A DNA stretch of 64,000 bases from Planctomycetota bacterium. Lineage in GTDB: Bacteria; Planctomycetota; Planctomycetia; Pirellulales; Pirellulaceae. The stretch is from the NCBI GenBank assembly GCA_016872775.1, contig VGZA01000009.1:1-64000 (forward strand). The letters are read 5' to 3'. Below are positions 43,895 to 53,076 of the stretch, piece after piece. The notes below the pieces were generated by a model. It was given only the letters and a program-made list of their open reading frames with translations. It was not told the DNA's origin and made no database searches. The position numbers and the translations under genes were made by a program. Within the stretch, counting starts at the first letter, position 1. The number at the start of each line of letters is the position of its first letter.

Positions 43895-45813
43895 GCAATC
43901 CAAACCGTGCCAGCATCCGCCAGCGCCATACCATGCCGTGGCTGGGTGCCGCCATCTTAGCGACGGTCGTGGCTGGTTACGGCTGCGACGGTTCCCCCCG
44001 AAGTCTGTCGGACCCGGCCGGCTCGCAAGCGGGCGCAACCGGATCGACCACGGGCAGCAGTCCCGTGCGGGGCCCGGATACCACTGGACAGGTCGGAACC
44101 GGGCGTCCAGCGGCGTCGAGCATTGATACCGAATCCGGCCCCACGGCCGATGTGCGTGCGGCAACCGCGAAACGGGCGGCCACGAAGACCACGCGCGTCC
44201 CGTCACCGGCGGTGATCCCCGCCTTGGCTAATCAGGCCAAGGCATTGGGGATCGATTTCACGTTTTTTTCCGATGCCGTTCCCGAGCGGTACTTTCTGCC
44301 GGAAGTGATGGGCGGTGGTTCGGGTTGGCTCGATTTTGACCTCGACGGCGATATCGACGTCTATTTAACCAACGGCTGCGAACTGCGCAGCTCCAGCGAG
44401 GGCGACCTGGTCGAATCGGAGCAAAAGGAAAATGTCGATCGACTGTTCATGAACCTGGATGGCAAGAGATTTCAAGACATTACCGCGCTGGCGCGGTTTG
44501 TCGATCATGGCTACGGGCAAGGCTGCGCCGTCGGTGATTTCGACGCGGATGGATTCCCGGATATTTTTGTCGCGAACTACGGCACCAATGCGCTCTACCG
44601 GAACAACGGCGACGGCACGTTTGAAGAGGTAACGCAGTCGGCGATGACGGGGGCACCTAAGTGGAGTTCGAGCTGCGCCTGGTTCGACGCCAATTACGAC
44701 GGACTGCTCGACCTGTACGTGGTGACCTACATGGAGGTCAACTTCCTGAATCGCAAGGTCTGCAACTATGGCAACCTGAAAGGATATTGCGGACCGGGGG
44801 ACTATGACTCGGTGCCGGATTGCCTGTATATCAACCAGGGCGACGGTACGTTTGTGGATAAGCTCGACGAGTTCGGAATGGCGGCGGACAATGGCAATGG
44901 ACTGGGCATCGTGATCGCCGATTTCGATGACGATCTGCGCCCCGAGGTCTATGTCGCGAACGATATGAAACCGAACTTCCTGTTCGCCATGACCGACAAC
45001 CCGAACACCCGTACCGCCAGCCGCGACCGACCCTATTTTGATATCGCCACATTGGCCGGGTGCGCTGTCTCCGACATGGGTTACAACGAAGCGAGCATGG
45101 GCGTGTCGTGTGCCGATTTCGACGGCGACGGATTGCCCGACCTGTATCTGACGCATTTTTACAACATGAAGAACACGCTCTACCACAACCTGGGCAAGCT
45201 GGCATTCGTCGACGACAGCAAACGCTCGCGCGTGATCATGCACAGCAAGAAGAATACCGGCTTCGGCACGATTCCGTTCGATTATGACGGCGACGGCAGC
45301 ATCGACCTGTTCCTCGCCAACGGACATGTGCTTGGACCGACGCAGATCCCCTGGGAACTGACACCACAGATGATTCGCAACGCCGGGGACGGAAAGTTCG
45401 ACGATATCTCGGAATACGCTGGCGAGTACTTCGCCGAAAAGTCGCTCGGTCGAGGCGCCGCGTCCGCCGACTTTGACAACGACGGCGACGTGGACATTTC
45501 TGTCACACATCTGCTGCGGCCCGTGGTGCTGCTGCGGAACGAGACCAAAGTCGACGCGGACTGGGTCGGATTGGATTTGAAATCAGCCAATCGCATTCCA
45601 CCCGTCGGCGGCCGCATCGTGGTGATCGAAGGGGAACGTCGACGCGTCCTGCCAATTACCACGGGGGGCAGCTATCTCTGCAGTCACGATCCCCGTTATC
45701 GGTTCTGGACGCGCAGCGACGACCTGCGCGTCGAAATCCACTGGCCCAGTGGAAAGGTCGACCTGCTGGAGAACCCCACGAGGAATTGCTACCTGCGGAT
45801 CGCTGAGAAGTGA
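43891..45813 (+). CDS. CRTAC1-family protein (FG-GAP repeats plus ASPIC/UnbV domain), second copy
   Basis: This 640-aa protein begins with a hydrophobic segment LGAAILATVVAGYGC, possibly a lipobox with cysteine 32. FG-GAP repeats include WLDFDLDGDIDVYLTN, VGDFDADGFPDIFVAN, WFDANYDGLLDLYVV, CADFDGDGLPDLYLTH, PFDYDGDGSIDLFLAN and SADFDNDGDVDISV. The C-terminal ASPIC/UnbV domain reads GGRIVVIEGERRRVLPITTG, GSYLCSHDPRYRFW and VEIHWPSGKVDLLEN. It is a paralogue of the preceding gene, with which it shares an ATGA overlap, and probably arose by duplication within the operon. The presumed location is outside the cytoplasmic membrane. Function is not established. Confidence 0.9.
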   Translation: MSNPNRASIRQRHTMPWLGAAILATVVAGYGCDGSPRSLSDPAGSQAGATGSTTGSSPVRGPDTTGQVGTGRPAASSIDTESGPTADVRAATAKRAATKTTRVPSPAVIPALANQAKALGIDFTFFSDAVPERYFLPEVMGGGSGWLDFDLDGDIDVYLTNGCELRSSSEGDLVESEQKENVDRLFMNLDGKRFQDITALARFVDHGYGQGCAVGDFDADGFPDIFVANYGTNALYRNNGDGTFEEVTQSAMTGAPKWSSSCAWFDANYDGLLDLYVVTYMEVNFLNRKVCNYGNLKGYCGPGDYDSVPDCLYINQGDGTFVDKLDEFGMAADNGNGLGIVIADFDDDLRPEVYVANDMKPNFLFAMTDNPNTRTASRDRPYFDIATLAGCAVSDMGYNEASMGVSCADFDGDGLPDLYLTHFYNMKNTLYHNLGKLAFVDDSKRSRVIMHSKKNTGFGTIPFDYDGDGSIDLFLANGHVLGPTQIPWELTPQMIRNAGDGKFDDISEYAGEYFAEKSLGRGAASADFDNDGDVDISVTHLLRPVVLLRNETKVDADWVGLDLKSANRIPPVGGRIVVIEGERRRVLPITTGGSYLCSHDPRYRFWTRSDDLRVEIHWPSGKVDLLENPTRNCYLRIAEK

Positions 45814-45816
45814 AGC

Positions 45817-45890
45817 GGGTTACGGTGAACGGGTTACGGGGAACAGGAGCCACCGTGGCTGGGGCATCTTGCACCCGTTCACCGTAACCC
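45817..45890. repeat. Perfect 18-bp inverted repeat between convergent genes
   Basis: GGGTTACGGTGAACGGGT at 45817-45834 is the reverse complement of 45873-45890, with a 38-base loop containing AGCCACCGTGGCT, itself a hairpin. It lies 4 bp after the CRTAC1 stop and 6 bp before the convergent menC-like gene end; a bidirectional terminator is plausible. It shares GGGTTACGG with other gap repeats. Confidence 0.75.
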
Positions 45891-45895
45891 GTTCC

Positions 45896-47005
45896 TCATT
45901 CCACCGTGAACTTTTGGACGAGCCGTTTATCTAGTTCGGCGGGGATCGGTTCGGGGAGTTGCAGGGGTGCCTGTGCGGCGGGGGTACCGTCCTCGAGTTG
46001 GGTGAGTGTGATCGAGGGGGCGGCGAGGTCCTGGTGGTAGAAGCGCGAGCTGGGGAAAATGTCGCCGGGGTAGGAGAAGTTGTCGAGCATTGCCAGTGCG
46101 ACGCAGTGAGCCGCTCCCGCGGCGCTCTCCAGCATTCCGCCTACCCAGCAGGGAATCCGCGCGGCGCGGCAAAGGTCGTGAATGCGCACCGCGTTGGTTA
46201 ATCCTCCGACGCGGCCTGGCTTGATATTCATGATGCGGCAGCTGCCCAGTCGCAATGCGAGTTCGGCATGCCGCGGATCGGAGACGCTCTCGTCAAGGCA
46301 GACCGGGGTTCGAATCCGATTCTGCAGCTGCGCATGATCGACCAGATCATCGTGCGCAAGCGGCTGCTCGATCATCGCCAATTGCAACTCATCGATCGCC
46401 TGAAACATTGGGAGATCGAGTAATCGATAACCACTGTTGCAGTCGATATGGATCGTCAATTGCGGGTGGCGGTCGCGCACGGCGCGAAGCATCGGCAGGT
46501 CCCAGCCAGGACGGAATTTCAGTTTGACGCGCGGAAATTTTTGTTCCACGGCCTTGTCGACAGCAGCGAGCAGATCGTCGATCCGGTCCATGACGCCGAA
46601 GTCGGCACCGACGGGAACGATGTCTCGTTGGGCGCCGAGCAGCTGGTGCAAGGGACGATTCGCGCGTTTGGACTCCAACGCCCACCAGGCGGTATCGAGA
46701 ACGGCCTTGGCGAACGGATTGCCTTTAAATAACGCGAGCCGTTCCTGGAGCGCGGCCCCCGACTCGATCCGCTGCCCGACGACGGCGGGGCAGAGCCAGT
46801 CTCTACAGGTTGCGAACACGCCGCCAGCCCATTCGGGACTGTAGCAGGGCGCGGCGAGCGGCGACGCTTCACCCCAGGCGTCAATGGATCCGCTGACCAT
46901 CCGGCAGAGCACCGATTGAATCGATGCGTCTTCGCCATAGGCAGTGCGCCAGGGATAGATCAGAGGCATCGCGACATGGAACAGGTCGATTCGATCAATA
47001 TGCAT
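45896..47005 (-). CDS. menC: Enolase-superfamily enzyme, o-succinylbenzoate synthase-like
   Basis: A 369-aa muconate-lactonizing/enolase-superfamily protein of the o-succinylbenzoate synthase / N-acylamino acid racemase group. The acid-base lysine pair lies in FPRVKLKFRPGWD. The metal-ligand residues are HIDCNSGY (Asp), MIEQPLAHDD (Glu) and CLDESVSD (Asp), followed by MNIKPGRVGG with the second catalytic lysine. The WVGGMLESAAGAAHCVALA loop is typical. The enzyme would dehydrate SHCHC to o-succinylbenzoate in menaquinone synthesis, or racemise N-succinyl amino acids. No other men gene is in the window, so the choice is open. I preferred ATG 47005 with GAGGTGG upstream over GTG 47014. Confidence 0.85.
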   Translation of the reverse strand: MHIDRIDLFHVAMPLIYPWRTAYGEDASIQSVLCRMVSGSIDAWGEASPLAAPCYSPEWAGGVFATCRDWLCPAVVGQRIESGAALQERLALFKGNPFAKAVLDTAWWALESKRANRPLHQLLGAQRDIVPVGADFGVMDRIDDLLAAVDKAVEQKFPRVKLKFRPGWDLPMLRAVRDRHPQLTIHIDCNSGYRLLDLPMFQAIDELQLAMIEQPLAHDDLVDHAQLQNRIRTPVCLDESVSDPRHAELALRLGSCRIMNIKPGRVGGLTNAVRIHDLCRAARIPCWVGGMLESAAGAAHCVALAMLDNFSYPGDIFPSSRFYHQDLAAPSITLTQLEDGTPAAQAPLQLPEPIPAELDKRLVQKFTVE

Positions 47006-47061
47006 CTTTGCCACCTCGCTGGAACCACTATACTAGGTTGGAAACCGGAGTCTGCCCAGCG

Positions 47062-49314
47062 ATGCCGTTGATCCAAATCGATGCTCTTCCGCCGCAAACG
47101 ACGCGCGGCACGGTCGTGCGGTTGTTGGAGCAGGTGGGGGAGATCGCCAGGGATAAGATCGGCGCGATCGAGATAAAGGGTCGAGCAGCGACGGTCGAGG
47201 TACCCGCGGGCTGGGAAACGCGACTCGTCAAGGCCTTGGACGGCGCCTTGGTAGGGACCGGACATGTCCGTGCCAGCGTCATCTGGGCTGGTGGAGTCGG
47301 GCGCGGCGAGGATCCGTTCGCGCGCCTGGCGCGCTTGCTGGAACTGGAGTCCGCCGAGGAGGCGCGGCGGGCGGCACAGGAAGCGCGGCGGGGCGACGAG
47401 TCGACCGGTCAGACGCTGGTGGGGCTGGTCGTCCAGGACGAGACCGCGGGGCTGGGCGGCCGCGCGCTGTTGACGCTGGCGAAGAAAAACGGGCGCAGTC
47501 TGCCCTGGACGCGACTGAACGTCGGTTCGCCCGTGCTGCTGCTCGAAGAGGATCGCGATAAACACTCCGGCTGGCGCGGGATCGTCTGTCAGCGTCAACC
47601 GTCCTGCCTGCAGATCGCTCTGGACAGCTGGCCGGACCCCGAAAGCGAACGGCCCGTGTTCCGCCTGGCGCTGGCGCACGACGAAGTGGCGCGCACGAGA
47701 CAGCGCAACGCGCTGGAACGCGCCCGCATCGCCTCCGCGGACCGGTTGGCCCAGTTTCGCGAAGTGTTGCTGGGCAACGTGCCGCCGCGATTCCGGCCCG
47801 CGCCGCGACGAGTCACCAGCGAAAATGCCCACATCACCAGCGGCGGCGACGTGGGCGGCGGCCGCGACGGAGAGGGCGGCGAGGGCGTGGGCGGCGGCGA
47901 GGTCGAGAGCGTGGGCGGCGGCGGCCAAGTCATTCACTGGCTCGACGCAAATCTTAACGACTCCCAGCAGGAAGCGATCAGGCTGGCGTTGACGGCCGAG
48001 GACTACGCGATCATTCATGGCCCGCCGGGCACGGGCAAGACGACCACGGTGGTCGAATTGATCCGGCAAGCGGTGCGGCGCGGCGAGAAAGTGCTGGCCT
48101 GTGCTCCGAGCAACCTGGCGGTAGACAATATGCTCGAGCGGCTGGTGCGCGTGGGAGAGCGCGCCGTGCGCATCGGCCACCCCGCCCGCGTCCTGCCCGA
48201 GTTGCGCGAGCACACGCTGGATCTGCTGGTCGATGCCCATCCCGATCTCCAACTGGCTCGCAAACTGGTCCGCGAGGCCCATTCGCTGCGCGATAAGGCC
48301 GGCAAATGGACGCGCGGAAAGCCCCAACCGGGCTCGCGCCAGCAGATGCGCGAAGAGGCGCGCGATTTGATCCAGGACGCGCGACGCCTGGAAGCCCAGG
48401 TCGTCAAGCATCTACTCGACTCGGCCGACATCGTCTGCAGCACGACGACCGCGATCGACAGTGAGATCCTCGGACAGCGCGCGTTCGACCTGGCGGTGAT
48501 CGACGAAGCGTGCCAATCGACGGAGCCCGGCTGCTGGATCCCGCTGCTGCGATCCCGACGCGTGATCCTGGCGGGCGATCATTGCCAGCTTCCGCCAACG
48601 GTTGTCTCGCGGGAAGCCGAACGGGAAGGGTTCGGATTGAGCATGCTGGAACGCCTGATCATGCTGCCCCATGCGGATTGCCATCGACGGCTCGACATTC
48701 AGTACCGCATGCACGAGCAGATCATGCGGTTCTCGTCCGACGAATTCTACGACGGTGGTTTGACAGCAGACGCGTCGGTGCGCGGCCATCTATTATCGAT
48801 GGTCCCGGGAGTCGAATCGAACGAACTGACCCAGGCACCGCTGGAGTTCATCGATTCGGCGGGAGCAAGCTACGACGAGGAACTCGAGCCGGAAGGTGAG
48901 AGCCGCCGCAATCCGCAGGAGGCGGCGCTGGTGGCGAAACAGGTCGAACGGCTTTGTGAGTCGGGTTTGCCGTCCGCCGATATTGCGGTGATCACGCCGT
49001 ATGCGGCGCAGGCGCGCCTCCTGCGCGAACAGTTCTCGTCGGTCTGGCCCGACCTCGAAATCGACACCGTCGACGGGTTTCAAGGTCGGGAAAAAGAAGC
49101 GGTCATCGTGTCGCTGGTGCGGTCCAATAGCGATTGTGAGATCGGCTTCCTGGCGGATACGCGGCGCATGAATGTCGCGTTGACTCGCGCAAGGAGAAAA
49201 CTGATCGTCATCGGCGACAGCGCCACAATCGGTTCGCATGAGTTCTACCAGCGCCTGCTGGCTCACTTTGAACAATCGCAGGCATATCGTACCGTTTGGG
49301 AGTACATGTCGTAG
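47062..49314 (+). CDS. IGHMBP2/Upf1-like superfamily-1B DNA/RNA helicase with RRM-type N-terminus
   Basis: The protein is 750 aa. The first 75 residues (VVRLLEQVGEIARDKIGAIE, IKGRAATVEVPAGWETRLVK) match the DbpA-type RNA-binding domain. An insertion rich in Gly/Glu follows (about residues 259-290, coded by 47838-47933). The helicase core has Walker A GPPGTGKT (320-327), Walker B/DEAC at 481-484 in DLAVIDEACQS, motif III GDHCQLPPT, the QYRMHEQIMRFSSDEFYDGG block of UvrD/Upf1-like enzymes, and motif VI VALTRARRKL. SF1B helicases of this group translocate 5' to 3' on single strands; the RNA-binding domain suggests an RNA substrate. It ends at a strong inverted repeat, facing the convergent cytochrome gene. 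Confidence 0.9.
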   Translation: MPLIQIDALPPQTTRGTVVRLLEQVGEIARDKIGAIEIKGRAATVEVPAGWETRLVKALDGALVGTGHVRASVIWAGGVGRGEDPFARLARLLELESAEEARRAAQEARRGDESTGQTLVGLVVQDETAGLGGRALLTLAKKNGRSLPWTRLNVGSPVLLLEEDRDKHSGWRGIVCQRQPSCLQIALDSWPDPESERPVFRLALAHDEVARTRQRNALERARIASADRLAQFREVLLGNVPPRFRPAPRRVTSENAHITSGGDVGGGRDGEGGEGVGGGEVESVGGGGQVIHWLDANLNDSQQEAIRLALTAEDYAIIHGPPGTGKTTTVVELIRQAVRRGEKVLACAPSNLAVDNMLERLVRVGERAVRIGHPARVLPELREHTLDLLVDAHPDLQLARKLVREAHSLRDKAGKWTRGKPQPGSRQQMREEARDLIQDARRLEAQVVKHLLDSADIVCSTTTAIDSEILGQRAFDLAVIDEACQSTEPGCWIPLLRSRRVILAGDHCQLPPTVVSREAEREGFGLSMLERLIMLPHADCHRRLDIQYRMHEQIMRFSSDEFYDGGLTADASVRGHLLSMVPGVESNELTQAPLEFIDSAGASYDEELEPEGESRRNPQEAALVAKQVERLCESGLPSADIAVITPYAAQARLLREQFSSVWPDLEIDTVDGFQGREKEAVIVSLVRSNSDCEIGFLADTRRMNVALTRARRKLIVIGDSATIGSHEFYQRLLAHFEQSQAYRTVWEYMS

Positions 49315-49419
49315 CTCGATGTAGCTCGAAACTTGTTTCGAGAGCATGCGGCGAGCACCGGCGGGGTACGAGGTGGTACAACTCGAAACAAGTTTCGAGC
49401 TACGTAAGTTTCGAGCTAC
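49311..49419. repeat. 22-bp inverted repeat with extra copies, between convergent genes
   Basis: GTAGCTCGAAACTTGTTTCG at 49321 (extending to 49342) is the reverse complement of 49382-49403. Each arm is itself nearly palindromic (CTCGAAAC..GTTTCGAG). A partial copy GTAGCTCGAT flanks on the left (49311-49320) and TCGAGCTAC on the right (49411-49419). It could be a MITE-like or REP-type element or a bidirectional terminator. Confidence 0.75.
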
Positions 49420-52400
49420 GGGGCTTGTTGGCGCAGCAGGAAGGCGATCAGGTGGAACAGTTCGGGTTCGGCAATCAGTTCGCCGAAATTTGACGGCATG
49501 GGCGAGATCGAACTGAGCCGAGCCTCTTCGATGTCGGCGGCGGGGATACGCACTTCCTTGCCCTGGTTGTCGGCCAGGACGATGATCTGCCCCTCCTCGC
49601 GCAGTTTGAGGCCGGTGACGACGAGCCCGTTACTGGTGCTGATGACCGTTGCTCGAAAGGCCGCATCGAGGTGGCGGGTCGGGTCGAGCAGATCTTCTAG
49701 GAGTCGTTCGTAACCGCGCTGCCCGATCCCGTCCAACTGCGGACCGATTTTCGCGCCTTCGCTGCCCAGTTTATGGCAGGCAACGCAGTGCTTTTTGAAG
49801 AGCGCCGCACCGGACTCGACATTCGTTTGGGCGCGGGGGTAGGCGTTCGTGCGCTGAGCGACCAGGCGGCGGATCGCATCGTCGGCTGGCGGAAGTTGCG
49901 AAGTGATGGCCTGGATGCGCTGTTCGCGTTCCGGAATGCTGGCGTTGTTAAGTCGTTCGGCGACCGTCGAATCCTGCAACAGGCGTGGCGTGGCCTTGCC
50001 GGCTTCGATCGCGCGCAACAGCACCTCCGCGCCGGAGGAGGACGATGCGAGTGCCAGGGCCACGGCTTGCTCCAAGCGAGGCGGCGCACCGGGCAAGGCG
50101 GCGACCAACCCGGCGCGCGATGCGTCGCTGTCGACCGGTCCGAGCAGCAGCGCCGCGGCAGTGCGGAGCGGCAGCGGTTCGTCGACGTTGCCCACAATCG
50201 CAAGGCAAAGTGGCGCCGACGTCTCGCGATGCAGCGCCATCGCCGTGGAGATGGCAGCGGTGCGCAACGCCGGCTCGCCGGTCCGATCCCCGCCGATCGC
50301 CGCAATCGACGGCAGGAGCGCGGAAAGTTTCAGTTGCTCGGCGGTGCGAATCGCAAGGATCAACGGCGCACTCGCGCTGCCGACTCCTTCTTCCGGGCCG
50401 GACACGATCGAGGGAGCGAACCGCCCAACCCCGATCCAGGCGTACGCGGAACCGTTGTCGCCATCGACGATCTCGATCACACCTCGCTGGCCTTTCCAAC
50501 GGTCGAGTTTCCATTGATACTCGCGGGCCACGTCGTTACGCGGAGGCAGTTCGCGCGCGATCACTGCGCCCAACGCGCCGTCGTCCGCGACCAGCCGCAG
50601 CCGGATATGATTGAGCGGAGCGGGATCGGTTCCAGGTAGTCCGTTGTGACCGCACATCCAGAACGAAAGGTGCGCGGGAATCTCAAACGGCGCTGACCGC
50701 AGCACACCTGTCAGTTGCTCGCCGTTGGCAATGCTGTCAAATACGCTGATGCCTTCGCCGTCGGTCGTGGTGCGCGTCCGGACGCCCCAAGGACTGGGGA
50801 CAGCATTCGTCGCCGTGACGTCCAACGGGTGGTTGCTCCATCCCATGGCTGCTCGCTGCGACAAGTCGAGCAGCCGGGTCGCCAACGCTTGCCCCCAGCG
50901 GCCTGCCTGCGAGTCAGGCTGTAGTCGCAATCCACGCTGCGCGAGACCGTCGAACAACGACTGGAAGAGCGCTACCTGCCGCGGCAGGTCATTGGCGTAC
51001 CTGGCTCTGGCAAACTCGGCCACCGATTCCAGTTTCGACTCGCCGACAAAGCGGGCCGTATGCAACAGGCAGCGGGCAATCAGGTCGGGATCAAGCGACG
51101 GATGACGCGCAAATTCGAATGCCAGGTTCGCGGAAGACTCCTTGGACACCGCCAGGTTGATGGCAGCCAGACGCGCGAGATCGGCGGTCGATCTATTCCT
51201 CGTCAATAACGGCTGTAAGTCGGGCAGGTCGCGAAGCTGATTGCGCAGTGCAATCTTGATCGCGTGCACCAACTGCTGATCACCCTCGGAGGTGCGCGAC
51301 CAGGCGGCCAGCAGCGGCGCGACATTTTCCAGGTCCGGGTGACGTCCCAGCGCTTCGACCACCGCCCGGCACACCATCGGATCGGGGTCGGTGAGCATCC
51401 CACGAAAGTGCGCCCGCTGTTCCGAATTCCAGTCGCCGTTCTCGGACCAGGCCCGAACAAAGTGCAATCGATCCAGACGCTCCGTCGAACGACCGGACGG
51501 ATCGTCGAGTTTCAGTCGGTCGTGCCGCTGTCGAATCCAGACCGCGTGGGCCCGCTGTCTCGGCGTAAGGACGCCCTCAACCGCTTTCACGGAATCGCCG
51601 CCAAACCGACGAATCAGCTCCTGCGTAGCCTGACAACGGATCGTGAAATTCGCGTCGTCGAGCCGCCGAACAAGCTCATCGCGATCGGCGGCCGCCAGGT
51701 CGGGCAGCGCGTCGACCGGGTTGGCGCCCTGCTGCCAGACGACGCGCCAGATTCTGCCGCGATGGCGATCCCGCCGCGGATGCTGCAAATCGACTTCATA
51801 ATGCCCGATGATGCAGTTGTAGAAATCGGCGATGTACATCGCCCCGTCCGGACCGATCTGCAGATCGACGGGGTGGAACCACCAATCCTCGCAGCTCACA
51901 AAATCGTCCGGCTGTTCGACCCACGGCGTCGAACCCGACCATTTCGGCGCGTCCCGGTGAATGACGTTTGTGATCACATTCCCCACGTACAGGCAATCGC
52001 GGTACCCGGCGGGGAATTGCTCGGCAGAATAGTAGGCAACGCCGGCGATTCCCGTCGATCCGTGATCGTGCCGCGTCGCAATCGGCGCGAACCCCAGGCC
52101 GTCGTGCGGCTTGCCGAAACTCTCGTAAACACCGCCTCGCAGTACCATCGTCAGCGGCTTCGAATGACAATCGGCCGTGTAAAAGTTCCCCCAAGGATCA
52201 AAGCACGATCCGAACGGATTGACCTGTCCCCAGGAGACCTGCTCAATAGCCGATCCGTCCGGACGAAACCGGTACGTGTTTCCCGAATTCAACGTCAGGA
52301 CGACATTGCCTTTGCCCTGCAGTCGAATCTGCGAGTTGTTGCGGAACCCGTGGCAGGCGTAGACCCAGCCGTCCAGCCCCATCCGGAAAGCGTTCTGGTT

Positions 52401-52925
52401 GCCGTGCGTATCCACGAAGTCAAATGGGCCGTACAGAATTTCACGCTCGTCGGCCACTCCGTCTCGATCTCGATCGGTCAGTTTCCAGATGTACGGAATC
52501 GACCAGACGATCGCTTCATGGCCATCGCCCAACGGCAGAACCCCGATCGGAATGTTCAGTCGATCGGCAAATCGTGTCGCCTTCGCCGCGCGCCCGTCCA
52601 GTCCGATGCCCTCCAGCACGGTGACGCCGTCACGAGGTTCCACGCCCTCTTTTGCGGCAAACGGGTACTCCGTCGAATGTGTCACCCATAACCGGCCGCG
52701 TGCGTCAAACGCCAGGTTCATCGGCTTCTGGATCTGCGGCTCGCTGGCCACCAGCTGAATCGCGAATCCCGGTGGCAACTTGAACTGCTTCGCTTGTTCC
52801 GCCGGCTCCAAAGGGTCCGTCGGCGACACGGGCGGGCCCGCCCACAAACCGACCGCCGGGTACAACAACACCAGCACCAGCACCAGCCCGCAGATCACCG
52901 CCCGTCCAAGAAACGTGTCGCGCAT
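49416..52925 (-). CDS. PVC-type membrane-bound dehydrogenase / c-type haem protein with HEAT-like repeats, second copy
   Basis: A 1169-aa protein with signal peptide (MRDTFLGRAVICGLVLVLVL, cleavage near WAG). The propeller covers about residues 45-420: FAIQLVASEPQIQKPMNLAF, DARGRLWVTHSTEYPF, WKLTDRDRDGVADEREILYG and IGPDGAMYIADFYNCIIGHY. HEAT-like helical repeats run from about 430 to 720. A lectin-like beta-sandwich follows (about 720-860; IANGEQLTGVLRSAPFEIPA, LSFWMCGHNGLPGTDPA), absent from the 11.1-kb paralogue. The C-terminal haem domain has HCVACHKLGSEGAKIGPQLD (C1047, C1050, H1051) and LLEDLLDPTRHLDAAFRATV. It is exported. The extra sandwich domain suggests carbohydrate binding, in keeping with polysaccharide use by planctomycetes, but this is inference. 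Confidence 0.9.
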   Translation of the reverse strand: MRDTFLGRAVICGLVLVLVLLYPAVGLWAGPPVSPTDPLEPAEQAKQFKLPPGFAIQLVASEPQIQKPMNLAFDARGRLWVTHSTEYPFAAKEGVEPRDGVTVLEGIGLDGRAAKATRFADRLNIPIGVLPLGDGHEAIVWSIPYIWKLTDRDRDGVADEREILYGPFDFVDTHGNQNAFRMGLDGWVYACHGFRNNSQIRLQGKGNVVLTLNSGNTYRFRPDGSAIEQVSWGQVNPFGSCFDPWGNFYTADCHSKPLTMVLRGGVYESFGKPHDGLGFAPIATRHDHGSTGIAGVAYYSAEQFPAGYRDCLYVGNVITNVIHRDAPKWSGSTPWVEQPDDFVSCEDWWFHPVDLQIGPDGAMYIADFYNCIIGHYEVDLQHPRRDRHRGRIWRVVWQQGANPVDALPDLAAADRDELVRRLDDANFTIRCQATQELIRRFGGDSVKAVEGVLTPRQRAHAVWIRQRHDRLKLDDPSGRSTERLDRLHFVRAWSENGDWNSEQRAHFRGMLTDPDPMVCRAVVEALGRHPDLENVAPLLAAWSRTSEGDQQLVHAIKIALRNQLRDLPDLQPLLTRNRSTADLARLAAINLAVSKESSANLAFEFARHPSLDPDLIARCLLHTARFVGESKLESVAEFARARYANDLPRQVALFQSLFDGLAQRGLRLQPDSQAGRWGQALATRLLDLSQRAAMGWSNHPLDVTATNAVPSPWGVRTRTTTDGEGISVFDSIANGEQLTGVLRSAPFEIPAHLSFWMCGHNGLPGTDPAPLNHIRLRLVADDGALGAVIARELPPRNDVAREYQWKLDRWKGQRGVIEIVDGDNGSAYAWIGVGRFAPSIVSGPEEGVGSASAPLILAIRTAEQLKLSALLPSIAAIGGDRTGEPALRTAAISTAMALHRETSAPLCLAIVGNVDEPLPLRTAAALLLGPVDSDASRAGLVAALPGAPPRLEQAVALALASSSSGAEVLLRAIEAGKATPRLLQDSTVAERLNNASIPEREQRIQAITSQLPPADDAIRRLVAQRTNAYPRAQTNVESGAALFKKHCVACHKLGSEGAKIGPQLDGIGQRGYERLLEDLLDPTRHLDAAFRATVISTSNGLVVTGLKLREEGQIIVLADNQGKEVRIPAADIEEARLSSISPMPSNFGELIAEPELFHLIAFLLRQQAP

Positions 52926-52994
52926 TCTAATCGCCTTGTATTACAGCCGATGGAAGCAAGGCGTATTCTAGCGTGGGGCGCGGGTTCGGGTTAC

Positions 52995-53059
52995 GGGGAA
53001 CGAAGAACGGGTTACGGGTGGCGTAACGTGGGCCACCCGTAACCCGTTCTTCGTTCCCC
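52995..53059. repeat. Perfect 28-bp inverted repeat
   Basis: The arm 52995-53022 (starts GGGGAACGAAGAACGGG, ends GGGTGGC) is fully complementary to 53032-53059, with a 9-base loop. It is 18 bp from the stop of the minus-strand DUF1598-type gene. It could be a terminator or the template of an extruded cruciform. It shares AACGGGTTACGGG with repeats at 14.2 and 45.8 kb. Confidence 0.85.
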
Positions 53060-53076
53060 GTTCCCCTCTTGACCCG

